A DNA stretch of 64,000 nt from VRUE01 sp963817945 (GCA_963817945.1 CAWFQH010000001.1:310001-374000), one strand, 5' to 3'; counted from the stretch's first letter, positions 50,805-62,404 are shown. Notes: generated by a model not told the origin, from the letters alone. Translations and numbers: made by a program.

Positions 50805-52478
50805 TCATCTCTTCACCGCCGCGGCCTCAAAAGCCAGCTTGGTCGGGTAGCGGTCGCGGCTCAATCGCAGGACCAGGCTGTGTCGGCCCGGGACGAAGAC
50901 CCTGCTCGGGGTGCGAGCGACGGTGCGCCCGTCGCGCTTGGCGAGGAGGGCGACCCAGGCGCGCCTGGTCACGGTGAAGCTGACGGTCAACACCAGCCCG
51001 CGCAGGCGTGACCGGACCTTCCGCAGCAGCGGCGGCAGACGCTTCACCCTGGCCGACGGCGGCTCGGCGGTCGGGTCCTGCTCCAGCTCGGGCGGCGCGA
51101 ACAGCTGCGAGTCATCGACCGGGGGGCGGTCGGGGACGAATTGCTCGGCGGCCTCGTTGGGCCGGAACTCGATCGTCCCTTCGAAGGCGGGCTCGGTGTC
51201 GAGCGGCAGCGGCGTCCCGTCGCTGTAGTGGAAGAGCCAGCCGGCCCAGGTGACGAGCCAGCACTCGTTCGCCGCCGGACAGGCGACGCGGGCGGCGCTG
51301 CCCCGGCCGGCGCCGGCGACGGGCAGCCGCGTCGTCGTCGTCGTCCCGTCGGGCTCGATCCGCGCCACCGTCGCTTTACTGTTGACGCTGCGCCGTTCGC
51401 CGAACGGGACGACGGCGGCAAACGCTTCGCCGCTGCCGGGAATCGCGGCCACGTCGGCGAGACGATCGGTCAGACCGAAGCCTGGGCCGCCCAGCGGCAG
51501 CTCCTGGAAGGAGCCGGCAACGAGGTGTGCCGCCAGGGGCGACCGTTCGACCGCGCCACCGTCGTGGCGGGGGTCGTCCGGGTCTTTCGGCGGGCCGGAG
51601 GAGGAGGCGGCGCCACCGCCCACCGCCCAGAGGTCGGCGCCGTCGCTGTCGAGCGCCAGCAGCTCGGTGCCGTCGGCCGGCACCCCCGGCAGCGCCGCCG
51701 GCAGGAAGGGGTCGTTGGCGAAGCCGCCGCCCTCGATCCTGTGCAGGAGGCGCGGAGCCGGCTCCTCCGGCTCGGCCAGGTCGACGGGGTCGACGCGGTT
51801 CTCGGGCGAGCGGCCGACCAGCGTGCTCTCGAACAGCTGCGCCGCCGTGGAACTCCATGTCGGTGACGCCGCGGCCCTGCGGTCCGTAGACGGTCTCCAG
51901 GTCGATCCCGTCCCAGTGCAGGTGGAAGGCGCCGATCCGCTCGCCGAGCGCGTCCTGTGAGCCGACCCCACCGAACCAGCAGTCGTTCGGACCGTTGCAG
52001 GTCGCCGACGTCATCTGCCGGAAGGGGTCGGCGGCGTCGACCCTGGTGCTCCAGGAGCCGACCACCTGGCCGTCCTTGAAACGGCAGAGGCCCAGCCCGG
52101 AGCCGGTCCGCGGCAGGCTCGGTTCGCTCACCACCCAGAACTCAGTCGGGCCGGCCCAGGCGATCCGCGCCGTGTCGCCGGGGCCGCCGCAGACGGTGGC
52201 CAGCTGGTGCCAGCTACGCCCGTTCCAGCTGTAGATGCCGCGCGGGATGGTGTCGTTGCCCTCGATCGTCGAGCAGGCCGCGGTTGGGCGCCCAGAACTG
52301 GAGGTCGCCTGGGGCCCCGAGCGGCACCTTGAACGGCGCCCCCTCAGGCGGGGGCGGCTGCTCGAGGCGCCAGATCGGCTCGGCCGCCCCCGCTCGAGGG
52401 GATACGAGGAGCAGCGACATCGCGGCGAGACCGGCGAGCGCTACAGCCTGACGTAAGCAGGGAGCTTTCGGACAAGCC

Positions 52479-52486
<8 letters not shown>
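50805..52486 (-). pseudogene. Secreted beta-propeller protein with two frameshifts
   Basis: Three frames read as one protein of about 560 residues. The first part (GTG 52486) is a signal peptide plus EPIWRLEQPPPPEGAPFK. Near 52254 it shifts to a frame with RGIYSWNGRSWHQLAT and GSGLGLCRFKDGQVVGSW. Near 51846 it shifts again to AAQLFESTLVGRSPENR, ending in a beta-sandwich tail with the VSFTVTRRAWVALLAKRDG pattern. Each break needs one base removed (or two added). Neither is in a homopolymer. Either a real pseudogene or assembly errors. Related in style to the propellers at 56.7-60.7 kb. Starts inside the FtsH gene end (8-base overlap). Confidence 0.75.
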
Positions 52487-54515
<2,029 letters not shown>

Positions 54516-54565
54516 CTGCCCCTCGATCGCATTCGGTGTTGAGTCGGAATCGCTTCGTCACCGGC

Positions 54566-54600
54566 GCGGCGCCCGGGCTCACGCAGAGCGCGGGCGCCGC
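54566..54600 (-). terminator. Hairpin after the PstS-like gene
   Basis: 10-bp perfect stem (GCGGCGCCCG / CGGGCGCCGC, 54566-54575 and 54591-54600) with a 15-base loop, 31 bases after the stop. Probably separates the PstS-like gene from ftsH. Confidence 0.6.
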
Positions 54601-54630
54601 CACAACCGGTATGTCGAACTTCGACCGTCG

Positions 54631-56538
54631 TTATTTCGGTTTTTTCTGGGTCAGCTTCAGCGTGACCGTGCTGGTCGAGCTGGTCGGCGAGCCGCCGGAC
54701 GGGGTGAAGGTCAGCTGCAGGGCCACCGGCAGGCGCCCTTTCTTGCGAAGCTGCTTCTTCGCCGCCGCGCTCGGCTTCAACGTCAGGTTGAACGTGCCCG
54801 CCTGGTTGGCGTTCAGCACCACGCGACCGACGACGATCGTCTTCGGTTTGGTTTTCCGTGCTGAACGGACCTTGGCGGTCCCGACCATCTCGAGCCTGCC
54901 GGCGCCGGGCAGCTTGACCGAGACGGTGGCGCCACCCGTTTTCGACGAGATCGCTTTCCGCAGCAGCGAGAATTTGCCGTCCGGCACGCTGGGCGGGACC
55001 GAGCCGCCGCCGCCACCAGCATCGCTGCCGCCGGCGCCGCCGCCACCACCGCCGCCGCCGGGAGGACCGGCGCCGGGGCCCCATTCGACTGCCGCCACGC
55101 CGGCTTTTGCGATCGCCAGAATGCCGGCCGGCAGGGCGCCGTAGTCGGCGCCTTTGAGGCCGAGCTGGGTGCCCGGAGTGAGGACGCTTTCCCAGTAGTC
55201 CTTGACGGTCCGCGCCTTCGCCTCCTCGGCCGGAGTGTTGCCCCAGACGTCGGCGTTGTCCTCGAAGACGAGGCCGTAGGTGATGGTGCAGATCCCGTAA
55301 CCAGCGGGCGAGTCAACGCCGCTCACTTTCGACCAGTCGCCGAGCGTGCTCGGGAGCGGATTGCCTTCGTTGGTGAAGCTGGTCGCTTCACAGTTCGAGC
55401 CACGGGCCCCGTCGGTGCGGAAGCCGTTCGGATTGCCGGTCGGCTCGCTGAAGCTTTCCGAGCCGTTCTGCAGCTGCGTCCAGTACGGCGTTTTCGGGGC
55501 GCTCGCGAGGGCGGGGTTCAACGCCAGGGTCGGCGCGTTCCCGCGAGCGGTCGAGATGTCGGAGTAGCCAACCGAGCCGTCCACTTCGACCAGCTTCGCC
55601 ACCAGCGAGGCGTTGCCGTTCTGGCAACCGCTGGTCAGGTGGTCTTCGTTGTCGGGTTTTTTCCCTGGCACCGTCAGACCCGGTTCGCTTGGGCACTGGG
55701 CGCCGCCGGTGCCGACTTCGCCCCCCGGCCAGGCGATGTTGGGGTTCGGGTTGTAGGTGGTCAGCCAGTCCCGGGCCGGTTCGATTCGGTTGAGGTAGTC
55801 CTTGAAAGCGAAGGTCGTCCCCGACCCGTCTTTGCGCACCACGCGGACGATTGGGGCCGTGCAGCCGACCCCCAGTTCGGGAAAGACGTCGTTCCATTTG
55901 AGCAGCGGAACGCCATCCCCCTGCGCCCAGACTTCCTCGAATTTGTCCTTCGGGAAGCGAACTCGAAGCAGCGCTTTCTTGGTTGCGTCCCCGGTGATTT
56001 CCGCTTTCGAGATGGTGCGGTAGGGATCGTCGAGCAGTTCCGGGTCGCAGCCGTTGGGGAAGTTGACCAAGGCGGCAACGGCTCCCACGGCAGCCGGGAC
56101 GACATGGATCTTCCCGTCGTTGTTCGGATCGCTGTCGATCACGAACGGGCTGCCGCTGCCGCCTTTGTTCATCTGTTCGATCTCGGTCGGCGTCGGCGGC
56201 TCGTCGGTCATGCCGAAGCGGGGAACGTCGTTGCGGAACTTCACCGCGTTGCGACCGGCGCTGCTGCCGGCGGCGTCATAGGCGACATCCAGCGTGCCGG
56301 CTCCCGGCGTCCCGGCGCAGTAGTTGACCTTGAAGTTCTGGTTGAACCAGGTGTGTGCGTCCCGGGCGAAGGACGCGCCCCGACCGGAGATGTCGAGCCC
56401 GGCGCATTTCGCAGTGTTGAAGGCGGCGTTGGCCGGGGGGACGAGGCATACCGCTGCGAACATCGCCAGACAGAGGGCGACGATCCCTCCCCAAGCAACG
56501 CTCAGGCCCCATCGGGGGGCGGTGAAGCTGCGGCTCAT
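54631..56538 (-). CDS. PstS-like binding protein with C-terminal beta-sandwich
   Basis: 635 residues from the ATG at 56538 (AAGGA 9 bases upstream). A signal peptide with cut near ANAAFN is followed by a PBP-like domain (about 30-440), including AGLDISGRGASFARDAH, GTPGAGTLDVAYDAAGSS and RKDGSGTTFAFKDYLNR, in line with PstS anion loops but longer. A Gly-rich hinge (about 485-510) leads to a ~130-residue domain with TIVVGRVVLNANQAGTF and LTLKPSAAAKKQLRKKGRL. Such tails recur in secreted proteins of Thermoleophilia. No permease gene is adjacent; it may feed pst2 or act as a surface-bound sensor. Confidence 0.82.
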   Translation of the reverse strand: MSRSFTAPRWGLSVAWGGIVALCLAMFAAVCLVPPANAAFNTAKCAGLDISGRGASFARDAHTWFNQNFKVNYCAGTPGAGTLDVAYDAAGSSAGRNAVKFRNDVPRFGMTDEPPTPTEIEQMNKGGSGSPFVIDSDPNNDGKIHVVPAAVGAVAALVNFPNGCDPELLDDPYRTISKAEITGDATKKALLRVRFPKDKFEEVWAQGDGVPLLKWNDVFPELGVGCTAPIVRVVRKDGSGTTFAFKDYLNRIEPARDWLTTYNPNPNIAWPGGEVGTGGAQCPSEPGLTVPGKKPDNEDHLTSGCQNGNASLVAKLVEVDGSVGYSDISTARGNAPTLALNPALASAPKTPYWTQLQNGSESFSEPTGNPNGFRTDGARGSNCEATSFTNEGNPLPSTLGDWSKVSGVDSPAGYGICTITYGLVFEDNADVWGNTPAEEAKARTVKDYWESVLTPGTQLGLKGADYGALPAGILAIAKAGVAAVEWGPGAGPPGGGGGGGGAGGSDAGGGGGSVPPSVPDGKFSLLRKAISSKTGGATVSVKLPGAGRLEMVGTAKVRSARKTKPKTIVVGRVVLNANQAGTFNLTLKPSAAAKKQLRKKGRLPVALQLTFTPSGGSPTSSTSTVTLKLTQKKPK

Positions 56539-56600
56539 GAGTGTCATTCCTTTCATCGACTGAAGCTTGCGGCGGCAGGGTTGTCGTCGGGGTGTGTCCC

Positions 56601-56666
56601 TGTCAAGGCGCTTCACAACACTTCTACGTTCGCGTTACAAGTCGTTATCAGCCGTTTCACCAGAAC
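56601..56666. promoter_or_regulatory. Pho-box-like 11-bp periodic array before the PstS-like gene
   Basis: Six units fall on an 11-base grid at 56601, 56612, 56623, 56634, 56645 and 56656: TGTCA, TTCAC, TCTAC, GTTAC, TTATC, TTCAC. The individual units are loose, but the phase is kept over 60 bases and matches the boxes near pstS and the regulator. Confidence 0.5.
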
Positions 56667-56689
56667 TTCTCCACTCGGTGACCGCGGAT

Positions 56690-58738
56690 TCACTTCCGGC
56701 TCGACTTCGTCCGCTTTTCGGCACTCGGCTTCTGCCTGAAGGCGACCGCGACGGAAGCCGCCGCCCGGCGCCCCCCTCGAGCGGCGACGTAGGACACGGC
56801 GACCCGGCCGCGGATCGTGCCCCGCTCGCGCAGTTCCTGCCGGTAGCGGTCGACGGGCCGCAGGGACATGTGCACGATGCTCCGCGTGGCTCCGCGCGCC
56901 CTGGCCGTCGCCACGGCCAGCGTGCGTAGCCTGCGCGGCGTGCCGGCAGCTGCCCTGGCAACCGCCTTGAGCCCGCCGGCGGCGGGCACGGAGACGGTCA
57001 GCTCGACCACACCCCCCGGCTTCGACCGGGCGCGAACCGCGATGCTCGGGCCGCCTCGGCTGACTTCGATCGTGCCCGCCGGGCCCGCGCCCCCCGCCCG
57101 CCCCGGCGGCGGCCCACCAGCCGGATCGGGCTGACGCGTCGCGACGAAGGCGTCGGCGGCTTGGTTGGCGTCGCCGAAGAAGAGGTTGCCGGCGAACGAG
57201 CTGAAGGCGACCCGGCTGCCGTCGGCGGAGATCGTGACGCCGTTCTGGACGTCGGCGTCGATGTCGTCGCCGGTGTGGGCAAGCGCGACGCGCTCGAGGG
57301 TGCGGGCCTGGAGGTCGACGACGTACAGCTCGCGCGGGCCGGGGACCGCGCGTGGCGAGCCAAGGAGCTGAAGCGCCGGCAGGACAAAGTCGGTCCGCGC
57401 ACTGGCGATCGCCACATAGCGACCGCCGGAGGTCATCGCGAGACTGCTCACGGGGGAGCTGGTCGCCTGGTCGAAGGTGGGCGGGTCGCGCGTCAGCTCG
57501 ACCGTCGCCGCCTTCCGCGAGAGTCCCGCCGCCATCTCGGTCACGTAGAGGTCCAAGCCCGTCCCGGTCGCCGCGTTGGGTCGCGGGCCGGCTCCGGTGA
57601 GGAAGGCGACGACGCGGCCGTCCCCGCTCATCGCCGGAAGCTGCGCGGCGATGCCGGACCTGGTCCCCTCCTGATCGGTGAGGGGCCCGAAGCAGGGGCC
57701 GGTGGAGGTCTGGTTGAAGAAGCTGACCGAGTCCGGCGGGCAGCTCGGATCGTCGGGGTCGGCGATGCCGGTGATGCGCCTGGTCGGTGCCGCCGGTCCG
57801 TCGGCGACACGGCGCCAGAGGTAGTAGAGGAAAGCCGGGTCGGCGTTCTCGCCTCCCAGGAAGCGCGTCTGCTCGTCCGCGTTGCGGCCGGTCCAGGCGA
57901 CGGTGGTGCCGTCGGCGCTGATCGCCCCGCCGACCGCGCCACCGGCCGGCTGCGCCGTCATCGCCTCGCCTTCCCGTTTGGCGGTGACAAGGGTCGTCGT
58001 GTTCGCGGCGCGGTCGCGGACGAACAGCTGGCCGGGCGGCGCGTCCGCAGCCGACGCGGCGGGAAGGTCGCTCGGCGCGTCGGTGCGGAAGACGACCTTC
58101 TGCCCGTCGGCGCTGATCGAGACCCCGCGCGAGAGGTCGGCCCCGGGTTCGCTGCCCGGGAAGGGGAAGGGAGGCGGACCATAGGCGGCCGGGACGTCGC
58201 CGCCGTCGCGGGCCGAGACGAGGTCGAAGGCGCCAGCGGCTCCGATCGGGACAGTCATGTCGCGCACGTAGACGTCGACGTGGTCGTTGCCGTCCGCCGG
58301 CAGCAGCTGCTCCGCGGTGGCGAAGGCGACGTAGCGACCGTCGGCGCTGATCGACGGGTTGGAGGCGCCCCGGCGCAAGAACTGGTTGCTTCCTTCTTCG
58401 AAGAGGTCGCCGTCGGCGACCTTCTCCAGGGCCTGGGTGGTCAGGTCGAAGCGGAAGACGCCGCCAACCCGATAGAGACCGGGCGGATCCGGGTCGTCGT
58501 CGTCGAAGAAGTTGCGGGCGCGGGTCTGGATCGCCACGTAGCGACCGTCGGCGGAGATCGCCGCGAAAACCGTCGAGTCGTCGCCCTGCTCCAGCCGCTC
58601 GAAGTCGGCGGAGACGATCTGGGCGCCGTGGCCGTAGAAGGCCGCCGCCGTCGCGGGCAACGAGGCGGCGAGCGCCAGCGTCGCGAACGCCGCCGCCCAG
58701 TGGCGCCCTCGCCTGTGGGTGTCGCGCCGCGAGCTCAC
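56690..58738 (-). CDS. Secreted TolB-like beta-propeller protein B
   Basis: 682 residues. A basic signal peptide (cut near AAAFYG) precedes at least five WD40-like/PD40 blades recognised by ISADGRYVA, PSISADGRYVAFAT, VSISADGQKVVF, ISADGTTVAW, MSGDGRVVAFL, MTSGGRYVAIAS and TISADGSRVAFSS. A Gly-rich linker leads to a Ser/Arg-rich beta domain (about 560-675). Its ATG overlaps the propeller A stop by four bases. Likely a wall- or surface-associated binding platform. Confidence 0.85.
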   Translation of the reverse strand: MSSRRDTHRRGRHWAAAFATLALAASLPATAAAFYGHGAQIVSADFERLEQGDDSTVFAAISADGRYVAIQTRARNFFDDDDPDPPGLYRVGGVFRFDLTTQALEKVADGDLFEEGSNQFLRRGASNPSISADGRYVAFATAEQLLPADGNDHVDVYVRDMTVPIGAAGAFDLVSARDGGDVPAAYGPPPFPFPGSEPGADLSRGVSISADGQKVVFRTDAPSDLPAASAADAPPGQLFVRDRAANTTTLVTAKREGEAMTAQPAGGAVGGAISADGTTVAWTGRNADEQTRFLGGENADPAFLYYLWRRVADGPAAPTRRITGIADPDDPSCPPDSVSFFNQTSTGPCFGPLTDQEGTRSGIAAQLPAMSGDGRVVAFLTGAGPRPNAATGTGLDLYVTEMAAGLSRKAATVELTRDPPTFDQATSSPVSSLAMTSGGRYVAIASARTDFVLPALQLLGSPRAVPGPRELYVVDLQARTLERVALAHTGDDIDADVQNGVTISADGSRVAFSSFAGNLFFGDANQAADAFVATRQPDPAGGPPPGRAGGAGPAGTIEVSRGGPSIAVRARSKPGGVVELTVSVPAAGGLKAVARAAAGTPRRLRTLAVATARARGATRSIVHMSLRPVDRYRQELRERGTIRGRVAVSYVAARGGRRAAASVAVAFRQKPSAEKRTKSSRK

Positions 58739-60690
58739 CCGATGCGGATCCTGCGCTTGAGGACGCTCGCGTTCCCGGCCCGGTCGCGGGTGCGTACGAC
58801 CAGTGGGTAGCTGCCGGGACCGCTGTAGGCGTGGCGGACTACCACCCGCGGGGTGCGTCCCCCTCCCTTCCCCCGCCGCCGTCCCCGAGCGGATGCCGAC
58901 GCGTCGCCGCGCGGCTCGCCGAAGGAGACGCGGACCGAGCCGCTTCGCAGGCCGGAGGTCAAGCGCCGGGGACCGTCGCTGACGAGGACCGTCAGCCTGC
59001 GACCACGCCGTCGCAGGCTCACCCGGGGGCCGCTGCGATCGACCAGGAGACGGCCGCTGCGGCTGCCGGTCTCCTGCCCCGCAGCGTCGATCGCGAAGAC
59101 CTGCACGCGGTGGCGCCCGTCGCCGACGTCGTCACGGCCGAGCCGGGCGTTCAGGCCGGCCCGGTTCTCTACCACCGGCTCGTCGTCGACGCTGACCGAG
59201 TAGCGGACGCCGCCGATCGCGTTCGGCGCCCGATCCCAGGCGATCCGGATGCGCGGCTTGCGCTGCCATCCGCTCGGCAGCAGGATGAGGAAGGGGTCGG
59301 GCGGCGCGTCGATCACCGCTGCGGCAATCTGCGAGTTGGCGCCGCTGCCCTGCTGCCAGGCAACGATCGCGTCACCCAGGCCGGAGCCGCCGAGGGCCAT
59401 AGTGCCGACCGCGCCGCCGCCGGGCGCACTCAGCGAGGTCGGCTCGAGAACGCCGTCGGCGCGGCGCTCCTGCACGGCCACGAGCCCGACGTCGCCTCGC
59501 AGCTCACGCCAGGCCGCTACCGCAGCCCCCGTCTCGGCCAGGTCGACGAGAGGGTCGCCGGAGGTCGTGCTGGCGCCGTCATCGAGCCGCTCGATCTTGC
59601 CGACCGTGGCGTCGTCGCCGGAGGCGAGCAGGCTGGCGAAGCCCGAGCCGAAGCCGGAGACGAAGAGGCCACGGGGATCGACGCCGACGCTCGGCGCCCC
59701 CAGGCCCGCCTGGGTCCCGCCGTCCGCGAGCCGGGCACCCGCGAAGGCTGCGGCGCCTTCGGCGAAGACGTCGGGCATCTCGTTGACGAAGAGACGGGGG
59801 GCGTCGAGGGCGCTCGCCTGGCTCGGCTGCTGGCGGAAGGCGACGGCCGCCTGCCCGAAGCCAGCTACGTCGAGCGCGAAGGCGTCGGCCGGGCCGCGGA
59901 GCGGCGCTCCCTCCCAGTCGGAGGGACTGACCTGGAGCGGGATGCCGACGTTGGCGCCGAACAGGCGCCGGGCCCAGACGCGGTCGACGAACTCGTCGTC
60001 GGGCTCCTGCCAGGCGACGACTCCCTGGCCCTGGATGTCGATGCCGATCGCGGGCGCGTTATCGCGGCTCGGCTCGCGTACGGGGGTCGCGAGGTTGCGG
60101 TCGATCGTCGCCCCCAGCACCGACCAGAGCCGGCCGTTGTAGCGGGCCACCCGCAGGTCGGCGCCGAGGTAGCCCGGCGGGTTGGCGAGACTGGTGTCGG
60201 TCACCACCCGGTAGACGAGGTACGCCTGGCCGCCTCGGGCCATCGCCAGGTCGGGCCAGGTCCAGTTCGCCTCGCCGACGTTGAAGTCGATCGGGACGGG
60301 CGGCTGGAAGCCGCGGGCGCCGGGATCGAGGGTTGCCGAGAAGAGGCGGTCACTCTCGACGCCGAACTCCTGCACCCAGGTGACGACCAGGCGGCCGCCG
60401 TCGCCGGCGCCGATTTGCGGCCAGCTCGACTCGAAGGCCTGGCCGACGTCGACACGCTGCGGGGCACCCCAGGCCCCGTTGCGGAACTGCACCGCGAAGA
60501 CGTGCGGGCGTTCTTCGACCTCCTTCAGGTAGACGACGCCGCTGCTGCCGTCCTCCGCCATCGCGGCGTCAGCGACGTCGATCGCGGCGCTGCTCGGTCC
60601 GTCGAGGAGATGCACGTCGGAGACCACGGCTCCGGCGCTTGCCGGCGTAGTCATCAAGAGCAGGCAAGCGAGTGCCGCGACCTTCCGCAT
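58735..60690 (-). CDS. Secreted beta-propeller protein A with Ig-like end
   Basis: 651 residues, signal peptide 1-20 (cut near ASAGAV). The main part (about 25-490) has weaker propeller repeats (VVAWQEPDDEF, AAVAWRELRGDVG, AIVAWQQGSG). Two Ig/FN3-like domains follow: RIRIAWDRAPNAIGGVRYSV, with a VFAIDAAGQETGS-type strand, and VVRTRDRAGNASVLKRRIRI at the end. First gene of the block that runs down to 45.35 kb. A Pho-like repeat lies 36 bases upstream. Confidence 0.82.
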   Translation of the reverse strand: MRKVAALACLLLMTTPASAGAVVSDVHLLDGPSSAAIDVADAAMAEDGSSGVVYLKEVEERPHVFAVQFRNGAWGAPQRVDVGQAFESSWPQIGAGDGGRLVVTWVQEFGVESDRLFSATLDPGARGFQPPVPIDFNVGEANWTWPDLAMARGGQAYLVYRVVTDTSLANPPGYLGADLRVARYNGRLWSVLGATIDRNLATPVREPSRDNAPAIGIDIQGQGVVAWQEPDDEFVDRVWARRLFGANVGIPLQVSPSDWEGAPLRGPADAFALDVAGFGQAAVAFRQQPSQASALDAPRLFVNEMPDVFAEGAAAFAGARLADGGTQAGLGAPSVGVDPRGLFVSGFGSGFASLLASGDDATVGKIERLDDGASTTSGDPLVDLAETGAAVAAWRELRGDVGLVAVQERRADGVLEPTSLSAPGGGAVGTMALGGSGLGDAIVAWQQGSGANSQIAAAVIDAPPDPFLILLPSGWQRKPRIRIAWDRAPNAIGGVRYSVSVDDEPVVENRAGLNARLGRDDVGDGRHRVQVFAIDAAGQETGSRSGRLLVDRSGPRVSLRRRGRRLTVLVSDGPRRLTSGLRSGSVRVSFGEPRGDASASARGRRRGKGGGRTPRVVVRHAYSGPGSYPLVVRTRDRAGNASVLKRRIRIG

Positions 60691-60725
60691 CGCGGCAGAC
60701 CTTGGCCGCAGCTCGTGTCAGAGTT

Positions 60726-60758
60726 GTGACCGACTCGCTACCAAGTGGTTACAGCTTT
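60726..60758. promoter_or_regulatory. Three 11-bp Pho-like repeats before propeller A
   Basis: GTGAC, GCTAC and GTTAC start at 60726, 60737 and 60748, exactly 11 bases apart. They read on the plus strand while the gene is on the minus strand. Close to the gene (36 bases), so they may overlap the promoter. Confidence 0.5.
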
Positions 60759-60774
60759 CGGGGTCCTGACGGCG

Positions 60775-61623
60775 TCAGGAGAGCCGGAAGCCGCTAAGCA
60801 GGCGCTTCTCGGACTCCCCCTCGATCTTCGCGACGACCTCGACCCGCCCCTCCAGCGGGGTGCCGCGGATCTTCGTCGCCAGCAGGTCGTCGACCTGGAA
60901 GATCCCAGCCGAGTTGTTGAGGTCGATCTCGATCCGCACCGGGCGCTCGTCCCCCGCCTCGATTCGCACCTCGTCGATCGCCGCGGCCGAGATCGAGTGG
61001 ATCCCCTCCTGGCCGGCCTGCAAGGGGATCCGCGTGCGCCCCTGGGCCATGTCGAGGGCATCGGCGACGCGGACCACGCCGGCCTCCAGCGTGTAGGGCT
61101 CGCCGCGACGGCGGTGGCCGATGATCGCGTGCAGAACCTCCGAAGCGACGATGGTCCGCTTCGGCTCCGCGTAGGCGTCGCCCAGCAGCCTGTCGAGGGC
61201 GTTCGCCGCGAGGAAGAGGCTGTACTCCTCGTGGTCGACGCGGTGGATCGACATCCCGACGTCGTGCAAGAGGGCACCGCCGGCGACGACTACCTCGGCG
61301 TCGCGCGGCGACATCCCGTGATCGGCGACGACTGCCGGCTCGACCCCAGCCTTGACCAGCAGCCGCAGCAACCGCAGGGAGATATTGAGGACGATCTGCG
61401 TGTGGACCCAGGAGTGGTCCGACATCCCAAGCCGCTCGGCGTGGACCTGGGCCATGTACCACCAGGCCCGCACCTGCTCGTCGCCGTTGACCGCCCCTAG
61501 GAAGCTCTCGAGCTTGCGATTGCCGCGAGTTGGCGCGCGGACTTTCGCCTCAGCTATGGCCTCGGCGGGCGGCTTACGGCTCGGCCCTGCGGGATCGGGC
61601 GCGGGAACGGTCTCGTCGCTCAT
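60775..61623 (-). CDS. HD-domain phosphohydrolase-like protein
   Basis: 282 residues from the ATG at 61623. A disordered N-terminus of about 35 residues, then an HD domain with VHTQIVLNISLRLLRLL, the metal pair in ALLHDVGMS, AIIGHRR and VRVADALDMAQGR. A C-terminal beta domain (about 185-275) has VRIEIDLNNSAGIFQVDDLL. Probably a metal-dependent nucleotide or phosphoester hydrolase; the substrate is unknown. An upstream start at 61653 would fall inside element F and is rejected. Confidence 0.85.
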   Translation of the reverse strand: MSDETVPAPDPAGPSRKPPAEAIAEAKVRAPTRGNRKLESFLGAVNGDEQVRAWWYMAQVHAERLGMSDHSWVHTQIVLNISLRLLRLLVKAGVEPAVVADHGMSPRDAEVVVAGGALLHDVGMSIHRVDHEEYSLFLAANALDRLLGDAYAEPKRTIVASEVLHAIIGHRRRGEPYTLEAGVVRVADALDMAQGRTRIPLQAGQEGIHSISAAAIDEVRIEAGDERPVRIEIDLNNSAGIFQVDDLLATKIRGTPLEGRVEVVAKIEGESEKRLLSGFRLS

Positions 61624-61638
61624 TGGCGCCATCGTAGG

Positions 61639-61739
61639 AGAGACGCCGGGCATCCCCCGGCGGAACCCGCGTCGGTCCGCAGTCGAGGGTGCGGAGGAAT
61701 TCGGCTCACAAGTTCCGGCGGGGGATGCCCGGCGTCTCT
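61639..61739. repeat. Inverted-repeat element F between Rpf-like and HD genes
   Basis: 21-base perfect arms (61639-61659 and 61719-61739), extended after two mismatches by GGAAC/GTTCC. The inner part resembles element E (GGAACCCGC). It starts 10 bases after the Rpf-like gene and ends 16 before the HD start, so it may be a terminator, but it leaves little space for an HD promoter. Confidence 0.82.
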
Positions 61740-61749
61740 ATGCCAATGC

Positions 61750-62262
61750 CTAGAGACCGCAGACCGGCCAGGGGCTCGAACCCGACTGCGCGTACAGCAA
61801 GGCGGCGCGGTAATCCTGCTCCGACTCAGAAGCGGCAGCTGGATCGCCGGAGCCGCCGACAGCGGCCCAGGTTTCGAAGCTGAACTGGTACTTGCCGCGG
61901 TAGCTGCCGTCGGAGGAGATAGCGGTGAGGTTGCCGCCGGACTCGCAGGAAGCGATCGCTTCCAGCGTTGCCATCGAAACACCAGCTGGCAACGTCGTGA
62001 AGGCTTCGCGTTCTTCGCGCAACTCGCGCGCTTTGCGGGCAGCGCGGATGCGGCGGGCACCGGCGCGGATCTCGCGATCGAAGACCGCCGCCTCCACGAT
62101 GAGTCGACCGCTGCCGGCCGGCACCGCGTCGGCCAGCCCGATCCGAGGCGCGTCGAGCCGACTGCCGGCCCGTGGGCCGTCGACGCCGGCCGCCAGGGCT
62201 AGCGCGGGAAAGGCGACGAAAAGAACAAGGACGAGGGCGGAATATGTGCGTTTTGTAAGCAA
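61750..62262 (-). CDS. Rpf/transglycosylase-like secreted protein
   Basis: 170 residues. A signal peptide (about 1-25), a charged helical middle (RRIRAARKARELREEREAF) and a C-terminal lysozyme-like domain with catalytic Glu in AIASCESGGN, YRGKYQFSFETWAAVGG and LLYAQSGSSPWPVCG. Cuts peptidoglycan and may help resuscitation or growth. The only start is a TTG at 62262, which directly follows a 9-bp hairpin, so the start or its control is unusual. Confidence 0.87.
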   Translation of the reverse strand: MLTKRTYSALVLVLFVAFPALALAAGVDGPRAGSRLDAPRIGLADAVPAGSGRLIVEAAVFDREIRAGARRIRAARKARELREEREAFTTLPAGVSMATLEAIASCESGGNLTAISSDGSYRGKYQFSFETWAAVGGSGDPAAASESEQDYRAALLYAQSGSSPWPVCGL

Positions 62263-62290
62263 GCGCGGAACCGTGGCGGTATTCCGCGCT
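62262..62290 (-). promoter_or_regulatory. Hairpin at the start codon of the Rpf-like gene
   Basis: AGCGCGGAA (62262-62270) pairs with TTCCGCGCT (62282-62290), loop 11 bases. In the transcript it covers the place where the ribosome would bind before the TTG start. Could be a translation switch; no known riboswitch is recognised. Confidence 0.5.
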
Positions 62291-62404
62291 TCGCAGAGTG
62301 ACCGGCATCACACGTAGGGGTGCGCAAGCATCAGTTGCAACTAGCCCAGGCACGATCGGCGTTTCGACACACCGTCCGATGAATGGCGTCTTGCGCGATC
62401 TGGC

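Noticed and set aside
46417..50850. Open frame of about 1477 codons on the plus strand opposite the giant gene
   Set aside because: High GC keeps the opposite frame open. The minus-strand frame has a signal peptide, domains and coupling to neighbours; the plus frame has no recognisable motif and is Arg/Gly/Ala-biased.
62263..62404. c-di-AMP (ydaO-type) riboswitch before the Rpf-like gene
   Set aside because: Expected from other actinobacteria, but I could not find its conserved segments in this leader. Only a simple hairpin is supported.
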